Below, one piece after another: positions 1 to 7,497 of a DNA stretch of 64,000 bases; the stretch's first letter is position 1; each line of letters begins with the position of its first letter. Under the pieces are notes generated by a model that was not told where the DNA came from, ran no database searches, and was given only the letters and a program-made list of their open reading frames with translations. The stretch comes from Bacteroides stercorirosoris (GTDB lineage Bacteria > Bacteroidota > Bacteroidia > Bacteroidales > Bacteroidaceae), in the NCBI RefSeq assembly GCF_900142015.1, contig NZ_FQZN01000026.1:1-64000 (forward strand), written 5' to 3'. The translations under genes and the position numbers were made by a program.

Positions 1-11
1 AAGCTAAATGG

Positions 12-40
12 AATGAGCCCGGTACAATACCGAGCTCATT
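12..40 (-). terminator. Hairpin downstream of rfbB
   Basis: A 13-base arm at 12-24 pairs with 28-40 with one mismatch around a CAA loop. It lies about 105 bp past the rfbB stop codon and could end the rfbA-rfbB transcript. There is no long T run on the minus strand, so this is a weak terminator call. Nothing else gene-like is seen in bases 1-144. Confidence 0.35.
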
Positions 41-144
41 ATGAAGAGAATTTATAAAGTTATAATTTAACGTCCAACTTTCGGGGGGCACTTCAGAAAC
101 ATTCCGACACAACCTCGTTAAATATAAAGTAAAGTAACGACAAG

Positions 145-1284
145 TTACCTTTTCCCGTACATCTTTTCATAGTAATGCTGATAATCACCACTGGTCACCT
201 CTTCCACCCAGTCCTGATTATTCAGATACCATTCGATAGTCTTCACGATGCCGACTTCAAACTTCGTTTCGGGATACCAGCCTAAAGCGTTGGTTATCTT
301 TGTCGGGTCGATGGCATAGCGTTGGTCATGACCGAGACGGTCTTTTACGAAAGTAATCAGGTCTTCATTAATCCAGCTGATATCAATCTGGCCGTCTTCA
401 CCTTTTACTTTCTTCTTCAGTACTTCGCGGTACTCCGGATTTTCCGTCATCAGGCGATGGATGGTAGCGATAGTCAGCTTCACAATTTCAAGATTGGTCT
501 TCTCATTGTGCCCTCCTACATTGTAAGCCTCACCTTCAACGCCTTCGCGAACCACGAGGTCGATAGCCTTGCAGTGGTCTTCCACATACAACCAGTCGCG
601 CACATTGCTTCCGTCACCGTAAACGGGAAGTTTCTTTCCCTCCAGAATATTCTTGATAATCAACGGAATCAACTTTTCGGGGAAGTGATAGGGACCATAG
701 TTATTGGAACAGCGGGTGATAGTCACCGGCATCTTATAAGTATCATGATAAGCCATTACCACCATATCCGCACTGGTCTTCGAAGCACTGTAAGGGCTGT
801 GCGGGCAAAGCGGGGTTTGCTCCGTGAAGTAGCCTTCGGCACCCAGTGAACCGTACACCTCGTCCGTAGAAACCTGATGATAGCGCACACCTTTACGCCA
901 AGTGGGATAACCATTCTCATCCTTACCTGTCACCCAGGCACGACGGGCGGCATCCAGCAGGTTTTGCGTACCCAGAATGTTGGTAACCAGGAAAAGCTGC
1001 GGGTTCTCGATGCTGCGGTCCACATGACTTTCGGCAGCAAAGTTCACCACATAGTCAAACTTGAATTTGGCAAACAGTTCGTCGGCAAGTACCCGGTCGC
1101 AGATGTCGCCTTTCACAAAGAAACAACGTTCGTCATCAATGTCATTGGCGATAGTACCAAGGTTTCCGGCATAGGTTAAGGAATCAAGTACGACCACTTT
1201 CACATCATCGTGTTTGGCCAGGATGTACTTGATATAGTTGGCACCGATAAATCCGGCGGCACCGGTTACGAGATAAGTCTTCAT
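145..1284 (-). CDS. rfbB: dTDP-glucose 4,6-dehydratase
   Basis: This 379-aa cytoplasmic enzyme converts dTDP-glucose to dTDP-4-keto-6-deoxyglucose, the second step towards dTDP-rhamnose and related deoxysugars. It is an extended short-chain dehydrogenase. The NAD-binding GAAGFIGANY lies at residues 8-17, STDEVYG carries the active-site Thr-Asp-Glu, and YSASK supplies the catalytic Tyr and Lys. RCSNNYGPYHFPEK and DGSNVRDWLYVEDH are typical RmlB substrate-binding segments. The length is usual for the family. It lies 40 bp downstream of rfbA on the same strand, so the two are probably one transcript. The next pathway genes (rfbC, rfbD) are not in the window. Function is confident; which final sugar is made cannot be told. 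Confidence 0.97.
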   Translation of the reverse strand: MKTYLVTGAAGFIGANYIKYILAKHDDVKVVVLDSLTYAGNLGTIANDIDDERCFFVKGDICDRVLADELFAKFKFDYVVNFAAESHVDRSIENPQLFLVTNILGTQNLLDAARRAWVTGKDENGYPTWRKGVRYHQVSTDEVYGSLGAEGYFTEQTPLCPHSPYSASKTSADMVVMAYHDTYKMPVTITRCSNNYGPYHFPEKLIPLIIKNILEGKKLPVYGDGSNVRDWLYVEDHCKAIDLVVREGVEGEAYNVGGHNEKTNLEIVKLTIATIHRLMTENPEYREVLKKKVKGEDGQIDISWINEDLITFVKDRLGHDQRYAIDPTKITNALGWYPETKFEVGIVKTIEWYLNNQDWVEEVTSGDYQHYYEKMYGKR

Positions 1285-1324
1285 GTATCTAATTATTAAT
1301 TGTTAATTATCAATTGTCAATTGC

Positions 1325-2197
1325 TTAGCGGTAGGAGTTGGCAAGATCCATCAGGTAGGTACCATATTCCGTTTTGCCAAGTTGTTCGCCAAGACGATAA
1401 AGCTGGTCGACATTAATCCAACCCTTACGCCAGGCTATTTCTTCGATACAGCTTACACGGAAACCCTGACGGTTCTGTATGGTAGCCACAAAATTGCTCG
1501 CTTCCAGCAGGCTGTCGCAGTTACCCGTATCGAGCCAGGCAAAACCACGGCCGAAGATTTCCACTTTCAGCGTACCTTCATCCAGGTAGAGGCGGTTAAG
1601 GTCGGTGATTTCATATTCGCCACGGGCAGAAGGTTTGAGAGCGGCAGCCTTGGCGGTGACAGTAGAGTCGTAGAAGTAAAGGCCGGGAACTGCATAGTTG
1701 CTCTTGGGGTGCTCAGGTTTTTCTTCGAGGGAGATAGCCTTTCCATCCGCATCAAATTCTACTACACCGTATGCACGCGGGTCCTTCACATAATAACCGA
1801 AGATGCACGCTCCCTTTTCGATAGAAGCGGCACGTTTCAGCATGGCAGAGAAACCTTGACCGTAGAACATATTGTCACCCAGAATAAGGCAACCCGGTTC
1901 ACCGTTCAGAAATTCGGCACCCAGCACGAAAGCCTGCGCCAAACCGTTGGGCTTCTCCTGTATCTTATAAGAAAAGGACATTCCCAGTTCTTCTCCCGTA
2001 CCGAGCAATTCGCGGAACATGGGTAAGTCACGTGGAGTGGAGATAATCAGCACTTCGCGTATCCCCGCCAGCATGAGCGTGGAAAGCGGATAATAAATCA
2101 TCGGTTTATCATAAACCGGCATAATTTGCTTGGAAATAGCCTTAGACAAGGGGTAAAGACGGGTGGCGCTGCCACCGGCAAGAATAATTCCTTTCAT
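1325..2197 (-). CDS. rfbA: Glucose-1-phosphate thymidylyltransferase
   Basis: This 290-aa enzyme joins glucose-1-phosphate and dTTP to give dTDP-glucose, the first step of the pathway continued by rfbB. The N-terminal nucleotide-binding signature GIILAGGSATRLYPLS, the KQIMPVYDKPMIYYPL segment and the metal-site LILGDNMFYG are all present, as is the C-terminal EYEITDLNRLYL motif. The length is normal for RmlA. It is the first gene of an apparent rfbA-rfbB operon, with a promoter-like TATATTTG about 26 bp upstream of the ATG. The 213 bp between it and the metallophosphoesterase stop codon is otherwise AT-rich with nothing else recognisable. Confidence 0.97.
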   Translation of the reverse strand: MKGIILAGGSATRLYPLSKAISKQIMPVYDKPMIYYPLSTLMLAGIREVLIISTPRDLPMFRELLGTGEELGMSFSYKIQEKPNGLAQAFVLGAEFLNGEPGCLILGDNMFYGQGFSAMLKRAASIEKGACIFGYYVKDPRAYGVVEFDADGKAISLEEKPEHPKSNYAVPGLYFYDSTVTAKAAALKPSARGEYEITDLNRLYLDEGTLKVEIFGRGFAWLDTGNCDSLLEASNFVATIQNRQGFRVSCIEEIAWRKGWINVDQLYRLGEQLGKTEYGTYLMDLANSYR

Positions 2198-2222
2198 ATT
2201 TCAGTTCTTTTTTCGGTTGATA

Positions 2223-2230
2223 CAAATATA
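2223..2230 (-). promoter_or_regulatory. -7 box upstream of rfbA
   Basis: On the minus strand this reads TATATTTG, a full match to the Bacteroides -7 consensus TAnnTTTG, 26 bp before the rfbA ATG. No clear TTTG -33 element is seen at the usual 19-21 bp spacing. Confidence 0.55.
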
Positions 2231-2410
2231 GAATAAAATAAGAAGGAGGACCACGCCCCACGGCTCTCGTAAATCTATTCAGATTGCAAAAATAATGTAA
2301 AGCGGATGCAGTACAAAATAAATTATTTATTTTTAATGCTGATGCATTGCCTGTTTTTGCGCTACAAATTTCAGAAAAAATTATAACATGACAAAATAAT
2401 AAAGCATAAA

Positions 2411-2902
2411 TCAGCCCGCCAGTTCTATAACTTCAAGGTCTTTGAACGTTCCGCCGTCTATGATGAAACGCACCATAGTACGCACCTTATGGAATCCGGA
2501 GATGCCTGCCGCACCCGGATTGATGTGAAGCATATCCAGCGTTTTATCATACTTCACCTTCAGGATGTGCGAGTGTCCGCTAATGAAAAGTTTAGGCGGA
2601 CGCACCAGAATACTTCCCCGGATGGAGGGGTCGTAATTGCCCGGATAGCCGCCGATATGCTTGATGAGCACCTCAGCGCCGTCGACAGTGAAACGGTTGA
2701 TTTGCGGATAGACGGCACGGATATCCTGCCCGTCTATATTGCCATACACGGCACGAAAAGTGCGGAACGCCGCCAACTTCCGGGCCACTTCCAGCGAACC
2801 GATATCACCGGCATGCCAGATTTCATCGCACGTCTCAAAATATTGCAGATACTTTTCATCCCAATATCCGTGCGTATCGGATAATAAACCAACTTTTGTC
2901 AT
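2411..2902 (-). CDS. YfcE/MJ0936-family metallophosphoesterase
   Basis: This 163-aa predicted cytoplasmic phosphodiesterase belongs to the calcineurin-like metallophosphoesterase family. Metal-binding motifs are visible in order: LLSDTHG near the N terminus, WHAGDIGS, VYGNIDG and SGHSHI. Together these are the D-x-H, G-D-x2, G-N-x-D and G-H-x-H blocks that hold two divalent metals. The reading frame stays open up to 2956, but the ATG at 2902 puts KVGLLSDTHG at the N terminus as in the family and follows a TACCTTTG promoter box by about 20 bp, so that start is preferred. The physiological substrate cannot be told from sequence. It is transcribed divergently from ppk. Confidence 0.9.
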   Translation of the reverse strand: MTKVGLLSDTHGYWDEKYLQYFETCDEIWHAGDIGSLEVARKLAAFRTFRAVYGNIDGQDIRAVYPQINRFTVDGAEVLIKHIGGYPGNYDPSIRGSILVRPPKLFISGHSHILKVKYDKTLDMLHINPGAAGISGFHKVRTMVRFIIDGGTFKDLEVIELAG

Positions 2903-2907
2903 TTTTC

Positions 2908-2940
2908 TTTTGTTTATCTGTGCAAAGGTAACTATATTTG
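2908..2940. promoter_or_regulatory. Divergent promoters of the phosphoesterase gene and ppk
   Basis: Two TAnnTTTG boxes face away from each other. TATATTTG at 2933-2940 on the plus strand has a TTTG at 2909-2912, a 20-bp gap, and serves ppk. The minus-strand TACCTTTG (2923-2930) serves the phosphoesterase. The boxes are 2 bp apart, so the two polymerases should compete for this site. Confidence 0.65.
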
Positions 2941-2967
2941 GGGAAATCTTTGTCAACTAAAGAAATT

Positions 2968-5037
2968 ATGGAGAACAGATATTTCAAACGGGACATAAGT
3001 TGGCTGTCATTCAACTACCGCGTACTACTGGAAGCGGAAGATGACAGTCTGTCTCTGTATGAGCGAATTAACTTCATTTCCATTTACTCGTCCAACCTGG
3101 AAGAATTCTATAAAATACGTGTGGCGGACCATAAGGCGATAGCCACCGGCGCCGCACAAAGTGACGAAGAAACCGTGCAGTCGGCCATCGAACTGGTGGA
3201 TGCTATCAATCTGGAAGTAAACCGCCAAATGGAAGACCGTATACGTATTTACGAACGGAAAATACTTCCTGCACTGAAAAAGAACCATATCATCTTCTAT
3301 CAGAGCCGCAACGTGGAGCCATTCCATCACGACTTTGTACGCCGTTTCTTCCGGGAAGAGATTTTCCCGTATCTCCAGCCCGTGCCCGTCTCCAAAGATA
3401 AGATAGTCTCGTTCCTGCGGGATAACCGTCTGTATCTTGCTGTACGCTTGTTTCCGAAAGGAGAGAATGGAAAAAAGGGAGAAGCTCAATACTTCGTCAT
3501 GAAACAGCCGTACAGCAAAGTGCCCCGTTTCATAGAATTGCCCAAAGTCGGAGGGAACTATTATCTCATGTTTATTGAAGATATCATCAAGGCGAACATC
3601 GACACCATCTTTCCCGGCTATGAGGTGGACAGCAGCTACTCCATCAAGATTTCGCGCGATGCGGATATCCTGATAGATGATGCCGCCAACACTTCCGAAA
3701 TCATCGAGCAGGTGAAGACCAAGGTGAAAAAACGCAAGATAGGAGATGTCTGCCGTTTTGTATACGACCGTGCCATGCCGCAGGATTTCCTCGATTTCCT
3801 GGTGGACGCTTTCCGCATAGACCGCCGTGAACTGGTGCCGGGCGACAAGCACCTCAACCTGGAAGACTTGCGCCATCTGCCCAACCCCAACCCGAATATA
3901 CACTCCATACGGAAGCCGCAACCCATGAAGTTGACTTGCCTCAATGAGCGGGAATCCATATTCCAGTATGTGGAAAAGAAAGACTTGTTGTTGCACTACC
4001 CCTATCACTCATTCGAGCATTTCATTCATTTCCTGTACGAAGCGGTGCACGAACCTACCGTACGCGAAATCATGGTAACACAATACCGGGTTGCGGAAAA
4101 CTCGGCCGTAATCAATACGCTGATAGCCGCGGCACAAAACGGAAAGAAAGTCACCGTATTTGTAGAACTGAAAGCCCGTTTCGACGAAGAGAACAATCTC
4201 GCCACCGCCGAAATGATGAAAGCTGCGGGTATCAACATTATATATAGTATACCTAAGTTGAAAGTACACGCCAAAGTAGCCCTTGTTTTGCGCCGCAACA
4301 AAGAAGGTAAGAAACTAACCAGCTATGCTTACATCAGTACCGGAAACTTCAATGAAAAGACTGCTACGCTTTATGCTGATAGCGGTTTGTTCACCTCCAA
4401 CCCTATACTTGTCAACGATCTGTATAATCTATTTCGCACCTTGCAGGGAAAGGAAAATCCGGTATTTCACCGTCTGTTGGTGGCACGCTTCAATCTGATA
4501 CCGGAACTGAACCGCCTCATCGACCATGAAATAGAACTGGCCGGGAAAGGAAAAAACGGCCGGATTATCTTGAAGATGAACGCCTTGCAAGACCCCACCA
4601 TGATAGACCGCCTGTATGAAGCATCGCAAGCCGGAGTCGAAATAGACCTGATTGTGCGGGGAATCTGCTGCCTGATACCAGGCCAGTCATACAGTCGTAA
4701 CATCCGTGTAACACGTATTGTAGATACTTTCCTGGAACATGCCCGTATCTGGTATTTTGGCAATGGCGGCAACCCGAAACTATTCCTCGGCTCACCGGAC
4801 TGGATGCGACGTAATCTGTACCGCCGTATTGAAGCCGTCACCCCTATACTGGATCCGGAATTAAAACAGGAATTGGTTGATATGCTTTCTATCCAGCTTG
4901 CGGACAAGCGCAAAGCCTGTTTCGTGGATGAAAACCTGCGCAACTGCTGGAAATCAGCCCACCCGCAGAAAGAAAAGGTACGCTCGCAATACACTTTCTA
5001 CGAACTTCTTAAATCAAAGATTGAAGATCCCGGATAA
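2968..5037 (+). CDS. ppk: Polyphosphate kinase
   Basis: This 689-aa PPK1-type enzyme reversibly transfers the gamma phosphate of ATP to polyphosphate. The N domain opens with the family hallmark FKRDISWLSFN and continues with SIYSSNLEEFYKIRVA. The autophosphorylated His is His434 in LKVHAKVAL, followed by STGNFNEKTA; the second phospholipase D-like half shows LEHARIWYFGNG and LFLGSPDWMRRNL. The ATG at 2968 is chosen because it starts right before the conserved N terminus and follows the TATATTTG box; an in-frame TTG at 2938 would overlap that box. The Pit-type transporter follows 96 bp downstream on the same strand, linking phosphate uptake with storage. Confidence 0.96.
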   Translation: MENRYFKRDISWLSFNYRVLLEAEDDSLSLYERINFISIYSSNLEEFYKIRVADHKAIATGAAQSDEETVQSAIELVDAINLEVNRQMEDRIRIYERKILPALKKNHIIFYQSRNVEPFHHDFVRRFFREEIFPYLQPVPVSKDKIVSFLRDNRLYLAVRLFPKGENGKKGEAQYFVMKQPYSKVPRFIELPKVGGNYYLMFIEDIIKANIDTIFPGYEVDSSYSIKISRDADILIDDAANTSEIIEQVKTKVKKRKIGDVCRFVYDRAMPQDFLDFLVDAFRIDRRELVPGDKHLNLEDLRHLPNPNPNIHSIRKPQPMKLTCLNERESIFQYVEKKDLLLHYPYHSFEHFIHFLYEAVHEPTVREIMVTQYRVAENSAVINTLIAAAQNGKKVTVFVELKARFDEENNLATAEMMKAAGINIIYSIPKLKVHAKVALVLRRNKEGKKLTSYAYISTGNFNEKTATLYADSGLFTSNPILVNDLYNLFRTLQGKENPVFHRLLVARFNLIPELNRLIDHEIELAGKGKNGRIILKMNALQDPTMIDRLYEASQAGVEIDLIVRGICCLIPGQSYSRNIRVTRIVDTFLEHARIWYFGNGGNPKLFLGSPDWMRRNLYRRIEAVTPILDPELKQELVDMLSIQLADKRKACFVDENLRNCWKSAHPQKEKVRSQYTFYELLKSKIEDPG

Positions 5038-5133
5038 ATTGAGAACTTATTTTGTAACACTTCTGTAACATGTATGACATTTCCCTGCAATACGATTTGC
5101 GTTCCTTTGCAGCCAGAAATAAAATACATCATT

Positions 5134-7377
5134 ATGGAAACTATTTATCTATGTATTGTCATCTTCCTGTTCGTCCTCGCGGTGTTCGACCTTATCGTGG
5201 GCGTCAGTAATGATGCAGTCAACTTTCTCCAATCGTCAGTCGGTGCAAAGGCTGCTTCTTTCAAAACCGTGTTGTTTATCGCCGGTATAGGCGTATTCAT
5301 CGGTGCAGCGTTGTCCAACGGGATGATGGACATCGCCCGACACGGCATCTACCAGCCACAACACTTCTACTTTGCCGAAATCATGTGCATCCTGCTTGCC
5401 GTGATGCTAACGGACGTCGTGTTGCTGGATGTTTTCAACACAATGGGTATGCCGACCTCCACTACGGTATCAATGGTATTCGAACTATTGGGAGGTACTT
5501 TCGCACTGGCACTCATCAAAGTACACGGTAGTGACACACTGGGACTTGGTGATCTCATCAACACCGACAAGGCACTATCCGTCATCATGGCCATCTTCGT
5601 GTCCGTAGCCATCGCTTTCTTCTTCGGTATGCTGGTGCAATGGCTGGCACGTGTTGTGTTTACTTTCAACTACAAGAAAAAGATGAAATACAGCATTGCC
5701 ATTTTCGGAGGTATCGCCGTTACATCCATCATCTACTTCATGTTGATAAAAGGTTTGAAAGACAGTTCATTCATGACTGCCGAAAACAAGCAATGGATAC
5801 AAGACAATACAGCAATGCTCATCGGTATCAGTTTTGCATTCTTCACCGTGCTGATGCAGATATTACACTGGCTTAAAGTGAATGTGTTCAAAGTAGTAGT
5901 CTTGCTGGGTACTTTCGCACTGGCACTCGCCTTTGCCGGCAATGACCTGGTGAACTTCATCGGTGTACCTTTAGCCGGATATTCTTCATTCATCGATTTC
6001 ACAACCAATGGAACGGGTACCTCACCGGACGGCTTCCTGATGACTTCACTTCTCGGTCCCGCCAAGACACCCTGGTATTTCCTTTTCGGAGCAGGTGTCA
6101 TCATGGTATATGCTCTCTGCACATCAAAAAAAGCACATAATGTAATCAAGACTTCCGTAGACCTTGCCCGCCAAGACGAAGGAGAAGAAAACTTCGGAAG
6201 CACACCTATCGCCCGCACATTGGTACGCTTCAGCATGACGCTATCCAACGGGATATCCAAAACAATGCCTGAAGGCATGAAACGCTGGCTCGACACACGC
6301 TTCCGCAAGGATGAGGCCATCATTGCCGACGGTGCAGCATTCGACTTGGTACGCGCTTCGGTAAACCTCGTATTGGCCGGTCTGCTCATCGCATTAGGAA
6401 CTTCACTGAAGCTGCCTCTTTCCACTACTTACGTAACTTTCATGGTCGCCATGGGTACATCGCTCGCCGACCGTGCCTGGGGACGTGATTCCGCCGTATT
6501 CCGTATCACGGGAGTGCTGAGTGTCATCGGAGGCTGGTTCATTACCGCCGGAGCTGCATTCACCATCTGTTTCTTCGTGGCTATGGTCATTCATTTCGGA
6601 GGCACATTCGCTATCATCGCGCTGATTGGCTTGGCAATATTCTCACTAATCCGAAGCCAAGTGATGTACAAGAAGCGTAAAGCCAAAGAAAAAGGTAATG
6701 AGACAATCAAGCAATTAATGCAAAGTAGCGACAATACAGAGATTCTGGAATTATTGCGCAAACATACCCGTGAAGAATTGGTGAAGATTCTGGCATTTAC
6801 AGAAGAGAATCTGGAACGTACCACGACCGCTTTCTTGCATGAAAACCTTCGCGGACTGCGCCGTTCTATGGGAGCCGTGAAGTTTGAAAAGCAGCTCATC
6901 AAGCAGATGAAGCGTACAGGCACTCTTGCCATGTGTCGTCTGGATAATAATACGGTGCTGGAGAAAGGTCTCTATTATTATCAGGGCAATGACTTTGCCA
7001 GCGAACTGGTATATAGTATCGGACGCCTTTGCGAACCGTGCCTCGAACATATAGATAATAATTTCAAGCCGCTGGATGCCATTCAGAAAGGTGAGTTCTC
7101 GGATGTGACGGAGGACATCGTTTACTTGCTGCAAGTATGCCGTCATAAGATGGAAAACAATGATTACGAGGATTTTGAAAATGAGCTTCGAAAAGCCAAC
7201 GATCTGAACGGACAGTTATCACATTTGAAACGTGAAGAATTGCAGCGTATCCAAAGCCAGTCCGGCAGCATCAAAGTCAGCATGGTTTATCTGACAATGA
7301 TACAGGAAGCCCAGAACGTTGTCACCTATACTATCAATCTGATGAAAGTAAGCCGTAAGTTCCAGGCGGAAGAATAA
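5134..7377 (+). CDS. PiT-family inorganic phosphate transporter with long C-terminal extension
   Basis: This 747-aa inner-membrane protein is a cation-coupled phosphate permease. Both PHO4 signatures are visible: VGVSNDAVNFLQSSVGAKA near residue 25 and FAGNDLVNFIGVPLAG near residue 268. There are roughly ten hydrophobic spans, ending with VMYKKRKAKEK near residue 515. The last 230 residues form a soluble helical region (NTEILELLRKHTREELVKILAFTEENL onward in pieces) that looks PhoU-like in helical character, though this is inference. Ordinary PiT proteins are 400-550 aa, so this tail is distinctive. The ATG at 5134 is preferred over 5074 because the hydrophobic N terminus begins there. Lies downstream of ppk. 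Confidence 0.9.
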   Translation: METIYLCIVIFLFVLAVFDLIVGVSNDAVNFLQSSVGAKAASFKTVLFIAGIGVFIGAALSNGMMDIARHGIYQPQHFYFAEIMCILLAVMLTDVVLLDVFNTMGMPTSTTVSMVFELLGGTFALALIKVHGSDTLGLGDLINTDKALSVIMAIFVSVAIAFFFGMLVQWLARVVFTFNYKKKMKYSIAIFGGIAVTSIIYFMLIKGLKDSSFMTAENKQWIQDNTAMLIGISFAFFTVLMQILHWLKVNVFKVVVLLGTFALALAFAGNDLVNFIGVPLAGYSSFIDFTTNGTGTSPDGFLMTSLLGPAKTPWYFLFGAGVIMVYALCTSKKAHNVIKTSVDLARQDEGEENFGSTPIARTLVRFSMTLSNGISKTMPEGMKRWLDTRFRKDEAIIADGAAFDLVRASVNLVLAGLLIALGTSLKLPLSTTYVTFMVAMGTSLADRAWGRDSAVFRITGVLSVIGGWFITAGAAFTICFFVAMVIHFGGTFAIIALIGLAIFSLIRSQVMYKKRKAKEKGNETIKQLMQSSDNTEILELLRKHTREELVKILAFTEENLERTTTAFLHENLRGLRRSMGAVKFEKQLIKQMKRTGTLAMCRLDNNTVLEKGLYYYQGNDFASELVYSIGRLCEPCLEHIDNNFKPLDAIQKGEFSDVTEDIVYLLQVCRHKMENNDYEDFENELRKANDLNGQLSHLKREELQRIQSQSGSIKVSMVYLTMIQEAQNVVTYTINLMKVSRKFQAEE

Positions 7378-7404
7378 AAAGGTATCAGTTTCTGTACGTT
7401 TTGA

Positions 7405-7496
7405 TTTTTTCACCACAGAGGGCACAGAGTTTTATAATTATCTATAGAATAGAAGTATAAAACTCTGTGCCCTCTGTGTCCTCTGTGGTGAAAAAA
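7405..7496. repeat. Long palindrome with unequal arms between convergent genes
   Basis: The left arm (7405-7436) and right arm (7456-7496) pair almost perfectly and are capped by six A/T bases on each side, so this can end transcription in both directions between the Pit gene and the caspase-like gene. The right arm has one extra 9-bp CACAGAGG-type unit that the left lacks, so one unit was gained or lost. The core is CACCACAGAGGGCACAGAG. Confidence 0.75.
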
Positions 7497-7497
7497 C

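Noticed and set aside
2938..2967. TTG start for ppk giving ten extra residues
   Set aside because: It overlaps the -7 box, adds residues not seen in PPK1 enzymes, and the ATG at 2968 starts right at the conserved N terminus.
3025..4008. Open reading frame of 327 codons on the minus strand
   Set aside because: It is antisense to ppk, which has all PPK1 motifs. The translation shows no recognisable fold.
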